From positions 85,087-149,086 of the forward strand of contig CAVPBN010000007.1 in NCBI GenBank assembly GCA_963701815.1: a stretch of 64,000 nt of DNA, in the 5' to 3' direction. The notes under the pieces are model-generated. The model did no database searches and had not been told where the DNA came from. It was given only the letters and a program-made list of their open reading frames with translations. The translations under genes were made by a program, and so were the position numbers. This DNA is from AP-15 sp963701815. Lineage in GTDB: Bacteria; Pseudomonadota; Alphaproteobacteria; ATCC43930; CGMCC-115725. Below are positions 35,063-45,880 of this stretch, piece by piece (within the stretch, counting starts at the first letter, position 1; each line of letters starts with the position of its first letter).

Positions 35063-36019
35063 ATGAAGGTCGGGTTCATCGGTTTGGGCATGATGGGTTC
35101 GGGGATGGCGGCCAATCTGCAAAAGGCCGGCCACGATCTGGTGGTTCACGATCTGCGCCGCGCCGCGGCAGAGCCCTATCTCGCCGCCGGCGCGGTTTGG
35201 GCCGACTCGCCGCGCGCCGTCGCCGAGGCCGCCGAGGTGGTGTTCACCTCGCTGCCCGGCCCGCCCGAAGTCGAGGCGGTCGCACTCGGCGACAATGGCC
35301 TCCTCTCCGGCATGAGCCGCGGCAAGGCCTATTTCGACCTCTCGACCAACTCGCCCACGATGGTGCGCAAGATCAACGCCGCCTTTGCCGAGCGCGACGT
35401 CTATATGCTCGACTCGCCGGTCAGCGGCGGTCCGCGCGGCGCCCGGACCGGCAAGCTGGCATTATGGGTCGGCGGCGACGAGCAGATCTTCAACCGCTTC
35501 AAGACCGTGCTCGACGCGATGGGCGACAAGGCCCGCTACGTCGGTCCGATCGGCGCCGGTTCGGTCGCCAAGCTGGTGCATAACGGGGCCGGCTATTGCA
35601 TTCAGACGGCGCTGGCCGAGATGTTCACGGTCGGCGTCAAGGCCGGGGTCGAACCGCTCGCGTTGTGGGAGGCGGTGCGCGACGGCGCCAGCGGCCGCCG
35701 GCGGACCTTCGACGGGCTGATCGACCAGTTCCTGCCCGGCAAATACGAGCCGGCGGCGTTCGCACTGCGTCTTGCCCACAAGGACATGTCGCTCGCAACC
35801 CAGCTCGGCCGCGACTTCAACGTGCCGATGCGGGTCGCCAATCTGGCGCTGGCCGAGCTTTCCGAGGCGCTGAACCGCGGCTGGGGCCAGCGCGACTCGC
35901 GCTCGCCGATGCTGTTGCAGGAAGAGCGGGCCGGGGTCGAGATCCGGGTCGATCCGAAGCTCCTCGCCGAGGCGCTCGACCGCGACCCGCCGGCAAAGGA
36001 CGACCCCAAACACGGGTAG
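35063..36019 (+). CDS. 3-hydroxyisobutyrate dehydrogenase family NAD(P)-dependent oxidoreductase
   Basis: The 318-residue beta-hydroxyacid dehydrogenase has the nucleotide-binding start VGFIGLGMMGSGMAANLQKA, the substrate-binding DSPVSGGPRGARTGKLAL, and the catalytic lysine in GAGSVAKLVHNGAGYCIQTA. Members oxidise 3-hydroxyisobutyrate, tartronate semialdehyde or similar acids; the exact substrate cannot be set. The C terminus carries about 20 extra charged residues. ATG 35063 follows GGGAGGGCGGG. It pairs with the CMD-family gene just upstream. Confidence 0.88.
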   Translation: MKVGFIGLGMMGSGMAANLQKAGHDLVVHDLRRAAAEPYLAAGAVWADSPRAVAEAAEVVFTSLPGPPEVEAVALGDNGLLSGMSRGKAYFDLSTNSPTMVRKINAAFAERDVYMLDSPVSGGPRGARTGKLALWVGGDEQIFNRFKTVLDAMGDKARYVGPIGAGSVAKLVHNGAGYCIQTALAEMFTVGVKAGVEPLALWEAVRDGASGRRRTFDGLIDQFLPGKYEPAAFALRLAHKDMSLATQLGRDFNVPMRVANLALAELSEALNRGWGQRDSRSPMLLQEERAGVEIRVDPKLLAEALDRDPPAKDDPKHG

Positions 36020-36111
36020 TTCGACGCCCGCAGATCAAGATGATCGAGATGCAGGGCGGCGTATTCGGCGCCGCCGCGGCCTCGGACGCGCTGATCGCGA
36101 CGATCGGATGA

Positions 36112-36804
36112 TCAGGCGTCGTCCGACAGCGAGATCCCGAAGGTGTCGCGAAACCCGGCAAGGCCCGACGGGGTGATCCTGACGGCGCGGCCGTGCGCGA
36201 TTCGCTCGATCCAGCCGAGGCTGAAGGAGTGCCGCGCCAATGCCGCACCGACGGCGCCCGCGAGATGCGGCCGCCGCTCGCTCCAGTCGAGGCAGGGCCG
36301 GCAGAACCGCCGGCGGCCGCCGGCGCTGAGATCCACACCGACTCCCTCGAGAAATCGGATGCCCTCGCCGGTGATCTGGCCGCCGTCGTCGTCGAGTTCG
36401 GCGTGGCCCCGCTCGATCAATGCGTCGGCGAGCGCCACGCCGAGCCGCCCGGCAAGATGGTCGTAGCAGGTCCGCGCCAGGCGCAATGCCGGGTCGCGCA
36501 GCCAGGCCGGTCGATAGCGCGGTGCATTGTCGGCGGCGACGATCATGATCGCTTCGAGCATCCTCGCCACCTTTGGCGAAGCCAGCCGAAAATAGCGGCA
36601 GCGGCCCTGTTTCTCGTCGACCAATAACCCGGCTTCGACGAGCTTTGCCAAATGCGCGCTCGCGGTCTGCGGCGTGACCCGCGCCTCATAGGCGAGTTCG
36701 CCGGCGCTCAGCCGCCGGCCGTCGATCAGCGCCGACAACATGTTGGCGCGCGCCGGATCGCCGGCCAGCGCGGCGATTTCGGCGATGCAAAGGGCGATCG
36801 TCAT
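36112..36804 (-). CDS. ArsR-type winged-helix regulator with C-terminal extension
   Basis: The 230-residue protein opens with an ArsR-like domain: ALAGDPARANMLSALIDGR, the recognition helix VTPQTASAHLAKLVEAGLLV and the wing KQGRCRYFRLASPKVARM. No ArsR metal-site ELCVCDL motif is present. The following 130 residues (LARTCYDHLAGRLGVALADA; CRPCLDWSERRPHLAGAVGA) match the common two-domain DNA-binding proteins of this kind, whose ligand is unknown. ATG 36804 is chosen at the domain start. It faces away from nudC. Confidence 0.85.
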   Translation of the reverse strand: MTIALCIAEIAALAGDPARANMLSALIDGRRLSAGELAYEARVTPQTASAHLAKLVEAGLLVDEKQGRCRYFRLASPKVARMLEAIMIVAADNAPRYRPAWLRDPALRLARTCYDHLAGRLGVALADALIERGHAELDDDGGQITGEGIRFLEGVGVDLSAGGRRRFCRPCLDWSERRPHLAGAVGAALARHSFSLGWIERIAHGRAVRITPSGLAGFRDTFGISLSDDA

Positions 36805-36932
36805 GACCAAACCGTAGCACAATGCGACGGCAGGGTCCGGCGCAAACGCTTCGACCCCGGTCGAAGCTATGGTAGGGGGTAACCGCTGGCCGCTTCCGAA
36901 TGCGGCCTCGATCAAAGGGTGGTTGTGCAGCG

Positions 36933-37860
36933 ATGGAAGAGATCTACACGTTTGCCGGCAATCCGCTCGACCGGGTCAGCGAGCGCCGGCAGGACGCCGC
37001 CTGGGTGGCGTCGCTGCTCGACGATCCCCAGACCCGGTTATTGCCGCTGTACGAGCTGAAGCCGCTGGTCGGCGACAGCGCCGCCGCGCAATCTCGATTG
37101 GCACCCGGTAGATCCGTGGCGGTCCGTCATCGACGCCGGGGCGACCCTGATCCTGCTCGGGATCGGCGACGGGCGCGCGCATTTCGCGCTCGACGCCAGC
37201 ACCGCGGCGGTCCCGTCCGACGGTGCTGCGACGACAGTCGATGTCCGCACTCTGGCCGCCTCGATCCCCGGCGGCGAAGCCTCGATCCTCGCCGAGGCGC
37301 GCTCGTTGATCGACTGGCATGCCCGTCACCGCTTTTGCGCGCAATGCGGGACCGCCAGCGTCGTCGCTTCGGCCGGCTGGGTACGGCGCTGTCCGAATTG
37401 CCGGGCGCAGCATTACCCGCGCGTCGACCCGGTCGTCATCATGCTCGCGGTCAACGGCGAGCGCTGCCTGCTCGGCCGCGGCCGGCGGCGGGCCGGCGCC
37501 CGGTTTTCGTGCCTGGCCGGCTTTATGGAGCCGGGCGAGACGATGGAGGAGGCGGTCCGCCGCGAAGTCTACGAGGAGTCGCGCATCCGCGTCGGCCGGG
37601 TGCGCTACCTGGCATCGCAGCCCTGGCCGTTTCCGTCGACTTTGATGATCGGAATGCTGGCCGAGGCGCTGAGCGAAGAGATCACGATCGATCCGGAGGA
37701 GATCGCCGAAGCGCGCTGGTTCGAGCGCGAGGAGGTCCGCGCCATGGTCGAGCGCTCGCGCTCCGACGACCCGCTGCCGGGGCTGACGACCCTGCCGCCG
37801 CCGCTGGCGATCGGCCATCAGATCGCCCGGCGCTGGGCCTTCGGCATCGACAAGATTTGA
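36933..37860 (+). CDS. nudC: NAD(H) pyrophosphatase NudC, frameshifted
   Basis: NudC cleaves NADH to NMNH and AMP and removes NAD caps from RNA. The first frame encodes MEEIYTFAGNPLDRVSE through LYELKPLVG. The second begins in view at NLDWHPVDPWRSVIDAGATL and carries the zinc ribbon (CAQC ... CPNC), the Nudix box GFMEPGETMEEAVRREVYEE and the NudC-specific SQPWPFPSTLM. One extra base near 37080-37085 separates them. Corrected length is 308 residues. As written, the catalytic half could only start internally (37306). Confidence 0.85.
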
Positions 37861-37906
37861 GTTCGGCCGCGCCGACGCGCAAACGGGCGGGCAGGGAGAT
37901 CGGCAG

Positions 37907-38791
37907 CTATCGCGGCTTGGTTGCGCCGAGGGTCCAGGCTTCCTCGGTTTCGACGCAGTTACGCTGTTGGGCGGTGAGGCTCGGATCGCCGGCGAACAGC
38001 GCAGCCAGTTCGCCGGCGCGGTCCAGTCCGGCCAGATGACGGGCGACAAAGCTGACCTGGGCCGCGTCTTTGGGCTTGCCGTCGAGCGGCGGGATGTTCT
38101 TCCACAGCGACGGGTAGATCTCGGCGAATACCAGTTCCGCCTCGGCGGGCGGGCGCAAACCGGTCTCGAAGGGCCAGATCCGCGCGGCGTCACGCAGGCT
38201 CGGATCGTCGCGCAGGCTGCGCACCACCGGGATGCCGGTCAAGACCTGGCTGCCGACCGAGCCGGGGTAGCATAATTTCCAGCAGGGCTGCGCCCCGGGC
38301 ATATAGCGCGGGTGATCGATCAGCCGCCGCTCGGCCAGCCCGTTTGCGTCGTGCCCGCGGTGATGGGTCGGCATCAGCGCCGCTCCGGCCTTGCCGGCGG
38401 GGCACCCCCAGAACGGGAAGGGCCCGTTCGAGATCCGCCGATTGAACCCTGCGGCGACGTCGAAGCGGTTGTTTCGGTTGTCCGGGCCGTCTTCGATCAG
38501 CCGGGCGATCTCGTCCCATACCGCGCGCCAAAGCGGCGGCGACAGGCCGAGCCGGGCGGCGAAACCGGCCGGATAGCCAAACGGAAAATCAAAGCCGACG
38601 AGGACCCGCTCGCCTCTCGCCCGCGCCGCCGCCAGCCAGTCGCCGAGCAAGGCCTTCGCCTGGTGCCGCGTCGGCGGGTTTTCGAGCCTTTCGCCATCCG
38701 GAGCCCGCCAGCAGATCCAGATGCTGTCGCGGCCGGTCCGCGGCTGGTTCGCCGCACTCCAATCGACCATCGCATGGCTATCGAAGATCAT
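37907..38791 (-). CDS. Conserved protein, possibly RNase H-like (DUF429-type), next to cobD
   Basis: I do not recognise this 294-residue protein with certainty. Its layout suggests an RNase H-like fold: an early acidic strand AMVDWSAANQPRTGRDSIWI, a second strand VLVGFDFPFGYPAGFA and a late FAEIYPSLW with another acidic residue, similar to DUF429-type predicted nucleases. It also has NRRISNGPFPFWGCPAGKAG and LIDHPRYMPGAQPCWKL. No signal peptide or membrane helix is seen. ATG 38791 is preferred. It is divergent from the cobalamin gene cobD. Confidence 0.55.
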   Translation of the reverse strand: MIFDSHAMVDWSAANQPRTGRDSIWICWRAPDGERLENPPTRHQAKALLGDWLAAARARGERVLVGFDFPFGYPAGFAARLGLSPPLWRAVWDEIARLIEDGPDNRNNRFDVAAGFNRRISNGPFPFWGCPAGKAGAALMPTHHRGHDANGLAERRLIDHPRYMPGAQPCWKLCYPGSVGSQVLTGIPVVRSLRDDPSLRDAARIWPFETGLRPPAEAELVFAEIYPSLWKNIPPLDGKPKDAAQVSFVARHLAGLDRAGELAALFAGDPSLTAQQRNCVETEEAWTLGATKPR

Positions 38792-39028
38792 CAAAGATCG
38801 CTGCGCGGTAGATCTTCGGCCGGCTTGTCGGCGGTCTGATCGCCGAATTGGTCGCTGACAACCAGGCGTCATATTGCAGGCAAATTATCAGGTCGGGACC
38901 AGCCCGCCACAACGGTGGGTAGGGTTAGAGTTTTGGCACAGATGCCATTGTCCTTTCGGGACGCGTCGTTGATCACCTCCGGGCGCCGGTTGACCCTCCG
39001 GCGCCGGCCGCCGAAATTGCCGTCTGCG

Positions 39029-40021
39029 ATGATGCCGGTTTACGTCGATCCGCTGCTGTTGCTCGTCGCCGGCCTCGCCGTCGACGGCGTGCTCGGCGAC
39101 ATGCCGGCGGTATTTCGCCATATCCCCCACCCGGTGGTTCTCGCCGGCCGCGCCATCGCTTTTTTCGACCGCAAGCTCAACCGCGAGATCCGCAGCGAAG
39201 CATCGCGCCGGGTCCGCGGCGTCGTCACCGTGATCGTGCTGGTCGGCGGTGCGGCGGCGCTCGGCTGGGCGATTGCCGCGGTCTGCCGCGACAGCCTCGC
39301 CGGCGCCGGCGTCGAGGTCGCGCTGATCGCCGCGCTGGTCGCGCAACGCAGCCTGTTCGACCATGTTGCCGCCGTGGCGCAGGCGCTCGACACCGGTGGC
39401 GTGGCCGCCGGCCGCGCCGCAGTCCGCCACATCGTCGGGCGCGATCCGGCGAGCCTCGACGCTCATGGCGTCGCGCGCGCGGCGATCGAAAGCCTGGCCG
39501 AAAACTTCAGCGACGGCGTCGTGGCCCCGGTTTTCTGGTACCTGCTGCTCGGTCTGCCCGGTCTGTTCGCCTACAAGATGGCGAATACGCTCGACAGCAT
39601 GATCGGGCACCGCACCCGCCGCCACCGCAGCTTCGGCTGGGCGGCGGCGCGGTTCGACGACGCGCTCAATCTGGCGCCGGCGCGGCTCAGCGGGCTGCTT
39701 TTGGCCGGTGCGGCGGTGTTCGCCAAAAAGGGCCGCCCGGGCCGTGCGCTGGCGATCATGCTGCGCGACGGACGCAAACATCGCTCGCTGAACGCCGGCT
39801 GGCCGGAAGGGGCGATGGCCGGGGCGCTCGGTCTCGCCTTGGCCGGGCCGCGCCGTTATCCGGAGGGGCTGGTCGCCGATCCGTGGGTCGGCGACGGGAC
39901 GGCGCGCGCCGCAACCTCCGACATCGCCCGCGCATTGCGGCTCTATTGCCTCGCCTGTCTGCTCGAGGGCGGCCTGCTGCTGGGGTTCTGGCTGGCGTGG
40001 CGTCTCACACTGCCGTTTTGA
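39029..40021 (+). CDS. cobD: Adenosylcobinamide-phosphate synthase CobD/CbiB
   Basis: CobD attaches the aminopropanol (phosphate) arm to adenosylcobyric acid in cobalamin synthesis. The 330-residue membrane protein shows LAVDGVLGDMPAVFRHIPHP, ARAAIESLAENFSDGVVAPV, GLFAYKMANTLDSMIGH and GRKHRSLNAGWPEGAMAGAL, all diagnostic. The longer in-frame start (38915) adds Arg-rich residues with no match, so ATG 39029 is used. It converges with cobQ and overlaps its end by 17 bases. Confidence 0.93.
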   Translation: MMPVYVDPLLLLVAGLAVDGVLGDMPAVFRHIPHPVVLAGRAIAFFDRKLNREIRSEASRRVRGVVTVIVLVGGAAALGWAIAAVCRDSLAGAGVEVALIAALVAQRSLFDHVAAVAQALDTGGVAAGRAAVRHIVGRDPASLDAHGVARAAIESLAENFSDGVVAPVFWYLLLGLPGLFAYKMANTLDSMIGHRTRRHRSFGWAAARFDDALNLAPARLSGLLLAGAAVFAKKGRPGRALAIMLRDGRKHRSLNAGWPEGAMAGALGLALAGPRRYPEGLVADPWVGDGTARAATSDIARALRLYCLACLLEGGLLLGFWLAWRLTLPF

Positions 40022-41518
40022 CCCGCGGCGGGCGCGCCGCGGCGAGCAGGGCCGGCAGATCGAGGTGCCGCTCGAGGTGGTCGGCGAGCGCTTCGAGGGT
40101 CGCCTCGACCTGGTCCTGATAGGCGATATCTGCCGGCGGCGCGCCGAGACCGGCGAGAAAGGCCCGGCGAAACCCGTCGCCGGCAAACAGCCCGTGCAGA
40201 TAGCAGCCGGCGACCCGGCCATCGGCGCTGACGCAGCCGTCTATGCCGGCGCCGAACCGCAGCATCGGCCGCGCCAATCCGGGTCCGGTCGTCATGCCGA
40301 GATGCATCTCGTAGCCGTGGACCGGCATCCGGGTGGCGAGATCGACCCCTTCGGCCGCGACCAGGCGCTTGTCGCCGTCCAGAACCGTGTCGATGTCGAG
40401 GAGCCCGAGCCCCGGCACCGTCTGCCGGTTTCCCTCCATGCCGAGCGGATCGGCGATCGTCCGCCCGAGCATCTGATAACCGCCGCAAAGGCCAAGGATC
40501 CTTCCGCCCTGGCGATGATGCGCCAGCAGATCGATGTCCCAACCCTCCCGCCGCAGGGCGGCGAGATCGCCGATCGTCGCCTTCGAGCCCGGCAGGATGA
40601 CCAGGACCGCGTCGCGCGGCAGGGGCCGGCCCGAAGGCACCATGATCAGCTCGACCCCGGGCTCGGCGCGCAGCGGGTCCAAATCGTCGAAATTCGCAAT
40701 CCTCGGCAATACCGGCACGGCGATGCGGACCGGTCCGCGCGGCCGCCTCGGCCTGCTTCCCGCTCGCTGGGAAGCCGGGCGGGGGCGGTGGCGGACAGCG
40801 CCAGAGAGTCCTCCGCCGGCAACCGGGCGGCGGCGGGAAAGAACGGCACGACCCCGAACGAACGCAGCCCGGTCAGCCGGGTCAGCGCGGCGAGCCCGCC
40901 ATCGAAGAGCCGGATGTCGCCGCGGAACTTGTTGACGATGAAGCCGGCGAGCCGCGACCGCTCGCTCGGCGACAGCAGCGCGTGCGTCCCGACCAATTGG
41001 GCGATGACCCCGCCGCGTTCGATATCGCCGATCAGCGCGACCGGGACATCGGCGGCCTCGGCAAACCCCATATTGGCGATGTCGCCGTCGCGCAGATTGA
41101 TCTCTGCCGGGCTGCCGGCGCCTTCGATCAGGACCAGGTCGGCCGGCCCGGCGAGCCGCGCGAACGCGGCCAATACCGCCGGCAGCAGGCTCGGCGCCAG
41201 ACGGCGATATTCGCTGGCCGAGGCATTGCCCCATACCCGGCCATCGAGCACGATCTGCGCGCCGCTCTCGGATTGCGGTTTCAGCAGTACCGGGTTCATA
41301 TCGGCAACGGGCGCCACACCGCAGGCGCGCGCCTGCACCGCCTGCGCCCTGCCGATCTCGCCGCCGTCGGCGGTTACCGCTGCGTTGTTCGACATGTTCT
41401 GCGGCTTGAACGGGCGCACCTGAAGGCCACGCCGGGTGTAGGCGCGCGCCAGCCCGGCCAACAACAGCGATTTGCCGACATCGGACCCGGTGCCCTGAAG
41501 CATCAGGGCCAGCGCCAT
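40005..41518 (-). CDS. cobQ: Cobyric acid synthase CobQ, frameshifted between domains
   Basis: CobQ amidates four carboxylates of adenosylcobyrinate diamide with glutamine. The synthetase domain is intact: MLQGTGSDVGKSLLLAGLA, RPFKPQNMSNNAAVTADGG, VLIEGAGSPAEINLRDGD. The glutamine amidotransferase domain is in another frame: VRIAVPVLPRIANFDDLDPL, the cysteine in ILGLCGGYQMLG, and histidine in GCYLHGLFAGDGF. One base is missing in the linker, between about 40730 and 40810. The total of 1514 bases fits a 504-residue protein with a one-base loss. Its ATG shares one base with the cobO stop. Confidence 0.9.
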
Positions 41519-42168
41519 CAGAATTCGATCCCCTGCTGGGCCTTGAACCCGGCGCGGAACGGATGCCGGACCAGGGTCATCTCGGTAACCAGATCGGCGA
41601 TGGCGACGAGCTCCGGCTTGGCGTTGCGGCCGGTGACGGCGATGTGCAGATCGCGCGGCTTCGCCCGCAGCGCCGCCAGGACCTCGTCGAGCGGCAGGTA
41701 GTCGTAGCGCAGCACGATGTTCAGTTCGTCGAGCACGACCAACCGGTAAGAGGGGTCGGCGATCATCGCTTTCGCCATCTCCCAGGCGTGACGGGCGGCG
41801 GCGATGTCGCGGGCGCGGTCCTGCGTGTCCCAGGTGAAGCCTTCGCCCATTGCCCGGCAGGTCACCAGATCGCCAAAGCGCTGGAGTGCGGTCCGCTCCC
41901 CGCTGTTCCACACCCCCTTGACGAACTGGACGATGCCGACCCGCATGCCGTGGCCGAGACAGCGCAGGACCAGGCCGAACGCCGCAGTCGACTTCCCCTT
42001 GCCGGTGCCGGTATGGACGATCAGCAGGCCGCGCTGCTGGGTCTTGGTCGCCAATATCCGGTCGCGCGCCGCCTTGCGCCGGGCCATCTTCTCGTTGTGG
42101 CGGCGGTTGATCTCGTCTTCGCCCTGATTTGGCTCAATGACCGTCGGACCGTTCACATCCCGCTCCAT
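41518..42168 (-). CDS. cobO: Corrinoid adenosyltransferase CobO/BtuR
   Basis: CobO transfers the 5'-deoxyadenosyl group of ATP to the reduced corrinoid cobalt. The 216-residue protein has NRRHNEKMARRKAARDR at the amino end, the P-loop VHTGTGKGKSTAAFG (51-65), VGIVQFVKGVWNSGERTAL, and LVVLDELNIVLRYDYLPLDE. The gene is intact. Its start overlaps the end of cobN by 16 bases and its stop overlaps the cobQ start, so translation is probably coupled through cobN-cobO-cobQ. Confidence 0.95.
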   Translation of the reverse strand: MERDVNGPTVIEPNQGEDEINRRHNEKMARRKAARDRILATKTQQRGLLIVHTGTGKGKSTAAFGLVLRCLGHGMRVGIVQFVKGVWNSGERTALQRFGDLVTCRAMGEGFTWDTQDRARDIAAARHAWEMAKAMIADPSYRLVVLDELNIVLRYDYLPLDEVLAALRAKPRDLHIAVTGRNAKPELVAIADLVTEMTLVRHPFRAGFKAQQGIEF

Positions 42169-45100
42169 CCTATCAGCGCCTCGCGGGCGCTGTTGCGCCG
42201 CGGCCGCCACAGCCCCCGCTCGATCGCTTCGAGAAATCGCCGGCAGGTGTCGGTCAATGCGGCGCGGTTCTGTTCGGCCATAAAGCCCCGCACTTCGTCG
42301 TCGGCGAGATAGGCGTCGTAGAGCGCTTCGAAATGCGCGTCGTCGACCGCGCGCGCGGTTGCCGCAAAGGCGAACAGGTAATCGACTGTCGCGGCGATCT
42401 CGGCCGCACCCTTGTAGCCGTGGCGCATCATGCCGGCGATCCAGCGCGGATTGGCTGCGCGACCCCGCACGATATGGCCGATCTCTTCGCGCAGAGTGCG
42501 GATTCGCGGTGTTTCGGGTCTCGAGTGGTCGTTGTGGTACACCGCCGGCGTACGGGACGAGAGCCGGCGGATTGCGAGAGCCAGCCCGCCCTCGAATTGG
42601 TAGTAGTCGCCGCTGTCGAGCAGATCGTGTTCGCGGTTGTCCTGGTTGTGCACGACCGCCTCGGCGCCGGCGAGCCGGGCTTCGAGCATCGCCCGGTCGA
42701 GGCGACCCTCGGCCCCGGCGCCATAGGCGTAGCCGCCGGCGCCGAGCCAGGCCTCGGCCAGATCGGCCTCGCCGTCCCAGCTCCGATCGTCGATCAGGGT
42801 TTGCAGCCCGGTCCCGTAGATGCCGGGCGGCGCGCCGAATACCCGGTACCCGGCCCGCTGCGCCGCCTGTTGCGGATCGACCCCCTGCGCCTCCAGCGCC
42901 AGCCGGTCGGCGGCGACGCGACAGGCGAGCGGGTTGACCGCCGCCGGTTCGTCGAGTGCCGCCACCGCGCGGGCCGCCGAGTCGACAAGGTCGATCAGCG
43001 CGGGAAAGGCATCGCGGAAGAAGCCCGACACGCGCAAGGTCACATCGACCCTCGGCCGGTCGAGCACCGAAGCCGGCAGGATTTCGAAACCGGTGACCCG
43101 CCCGCTCGAACCTTCCCAGACCGGGCGCACCCCCATCAGCGCCAATGCCTGGGCGACATCGTCGCCGCCGGTGCGCATGTTGGCTGTGCCCCAGGCCGAC
43201 AACGCGACCCGCGCCGGGTAGACCCCGTATTCCTGGGCATGACGCTCGACCAGCAGGCCAGCCGATTGCCACCCGAGCAGCCAGGCCGCCTGGGTCGGCA
43301 CCGCACGCGTGTCGACCGAAAAGAAATTGCGGCCGGTCGGCACCACCTCGGGCCGGCCGCGGCTCGGCGCGCCGGAGGGGCCGGGCGGGACGAAACGCCC
43401 GTCGAGCCCGGCCAGCAGGCCGGCGAGTTCGGCCTCGCCGCAGGCGGCGACCGCCGGGCGCAACACGGCCTCGATCCAGTCGAGGACGGTGCGGGTCTGC
43501 CGCCACTGCGGCTGCGGCGGCACTTCGCCGGCGACGAGCCGCAAGGCCAAGGTTTCCAGGCGCTCGACGGTGTCGCCGGCGGTGCGCCACGGGTCGTCCC
43601 CGGACAATGCCGCCGGCCGAGGGCCGAGCCACGGCTCGGCCAGGTCGACGGCGAGCGGGTCGCCGTCGAGGCCGAGATCGGCGGCGAGCGCGCGCAGCAG
43701 CGAGGCGTCCGCCGGGCCGGCGCCGCGGCCCGCGCGGGCGAAGGCGACGATCAGCGCGTCGAGCCGCGCCGGTTCCGGGCTGCGGCCGAAAACGTGGAGC
43801 CCGTCGCGGATCTGCAGTTCCTTCAGTTCGCACAGAAAGCCGTCGAGCTTGCGCAATGCCGCGATCCCGTCGTCGCCGGCGGCGATGCCGCAATCCGCAT
43901 CGAGGCCGCCGGCGCGGGCGCGCTCGAGGATCGCGCCGGCGAGGATCGCGACGCGTCGGGGGTCGCTTTGCGACGCCTCGTAATATTCGTCGATCAGCCG
44001 CTCGAGCTCGGCCATCGGGCCGTAACTGCCGGCGCGGGTGAGGGGAGGGGTCAGGTGGTCGACGATCACCGCCTGGGCCCGGCGCTTGGCCTGCGTCCCC
44101 TCGCCCGGATCGTTGACGATGAACGGATAGAGGTTCGGCAACGGCCCGAGCGCCGCCTCGGGGAAACACTCGGACGACAGCGCCAGCGCTTTTCCCGGCA
44201 GCCATTCGAGGGTGCCGTGCTTGCCGAGATGGATGACCGCGTCGGCCCGGAATGCCCGCGCCACCCAGGCATAGGCGGCAAGATAGCCGTGCGGCGGCGC
44301 CAGGGCCGCATCGTGGTAGGTCGATCTCGGATCGATGTCGTAGCCGCGCGCCGGCTGGATCAGCACCGCGATGTTGCCGGCGCGAAAACCGGGGATCGCA
44401 AAGCCGCCGCAATCGAGCCGGCCGGGGCGAAAGAACGGGTCTCGCTCGGCCGCCCCCCAGCGGGCCTGGACTGCCCGTTGAGTCGGCAGCGGCAGCCCCG
44501 CAAAGAATGTCGAGTAATCCGCCAGCGACAGCAATTCCTCGGCCGGCGCCCGCGGGTTGGCGTTGGTCGGGCCGTGCAGCAGGCGGCGGATCAAGGCGTC
44601 GCCATCGCCGGGGGCGTCGGCGATCCGGTAGTCGGCGCCGGCCAATGCTTGCAGGATCGAGATCGCCGAAGCCGGCGTGTCGAGGCCGACCCCATTGCCG
44701 ATGCGGCCGTCCCGGCCCGGATAGTTGGCAAGCATCAGGGCCACTCGGCGCTCGGCCGGCGGGCGGGCTTTGAGCCGCGCCCAGTTCGCGTCAGATCGGC
44801 GACAAAATCGATCCGGTCGGCGACCGGCCGATAACCGACCAGATCGATCTCGGTCTCGGGGTCCCGACCGAGCGGCGCCTTGAACGACACCGCGCGGGTC
44901 AGGATGCGGCCGTCGATTTCCGGCAATGCGACGTTCATCGCCAGATCGCGCGGGCCGAGGCCGCGGGACCCGGCCCGCCAGCCCTCCTCGTCGTCCCCGG
45001 CGAAGACGACCTGCAGGATCGGGCAATCCGCCGCTGCCAGCGGGTCGCTGCCTGAGCCCGCCCGCAGCGAAAAGCCGGTCGCGTTGAGGACCGCCGCCGG

Positions 45101-45880
45101 CGGCGCCGCCGCGAACATCGCGGCGATCAATGCGGCCGCCTCGGCTTCCTTCAGACTCTGGACAAAGACCGGCAATGGCTGCAATTGCCGCGCCGACAGG
45201 GCATGCAGCAATGCGTCGACCGGCGCGGTGTTGCCCGACTGGACCAGCGCCCGGTAAAACACGATCGGGATGACGCCGGCCCTGCCATGCCATTCGGCGG
45301 CGATGTCGTCGAAACTCGGCAAGGCGAGACCCGGCCAGTACAGCCCGGCCCGCAGCAGCGGCGCCGGCTCGGCCCATTGCGCCCGAAACCCGATCAACGA
45401 CCCGGCGTAGCGCAGCAGGTTCTCGGCATTGGCGGCGCCGCCCTCGTTCAGATAGCGCCACAGCCGCCTTGCCTTGTCGGGGGCAAGGCTCGACAGATCT
45501 GCGAGTTCCGGGTCGGGCTTGTCGTCGCCGGGCAGCAATGCCAACGGGATGCTGCGCTCGCGGCAGGTTTCGACCAGCCGCTCGATCCCGTAAGGCCAAT
45601 AGCCGCTGCCGCCGAGCACCCGGGCAACGACCAGCCGGGCCCGGGCGACGGCATCCATGTAGAGATCGACCGAAAAATTGTGGGCGAGCCGCAGGATCGG
45701 GGCGAGGCGCAGTCGCGGCGCCGCCGGGTTGCCGGCACGGATGCGGGCCTGCGCCGCCGCGAGCAGGGTCAGTTCGGTATCGGCGCTCGACAGCAGCACG
45801 ATGTCGCCCGGGGTCTGCGCCAGGTCGATGGCGGCCGAACCGTCGGCGATCGTCCCGGGAATGGTGGCCAGAAGATGCAT
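42153..45880 (-). CDS. cobN: Cobaltochelatase large subunit CobN, frameshifted
   Basis: CobN is the large subunit of the ATP-dependent aerobic cobaltochelatase, which inserts cobalt into hydrogenobyrinate diamide. The first frame (from ATG 45880) has MHLLATIPGTIADGSAAIDL and LVGYRPVADRIDFVADL. The second continues ANWARLKARPPAERRVALML, FHxG-like blocks and LIHLGKHGTLEWLPGK-type motifs (seen as AVIHLGKHGTLEWLPGKALA), RNFFSVDTRAVPTQAAWLLG and WIAGMMRHGYKGAAEIAATV. One base is missing near 44790. Corrected length is about 1242 residues, normal for CobN. cobS/cobT-type chelatase partner subunits are not in the window. Confidence 0.92.

Noticed and set aside
42333..44834. An 833-codon open frame on the plus strand opposite cobN
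   Set aside because: It is an antisense shadow of cobN in GC-rich DNA. It has Arg/Gly-rich text and no domain motif, while the opposite strand has clear cobaltochelatase blocks.
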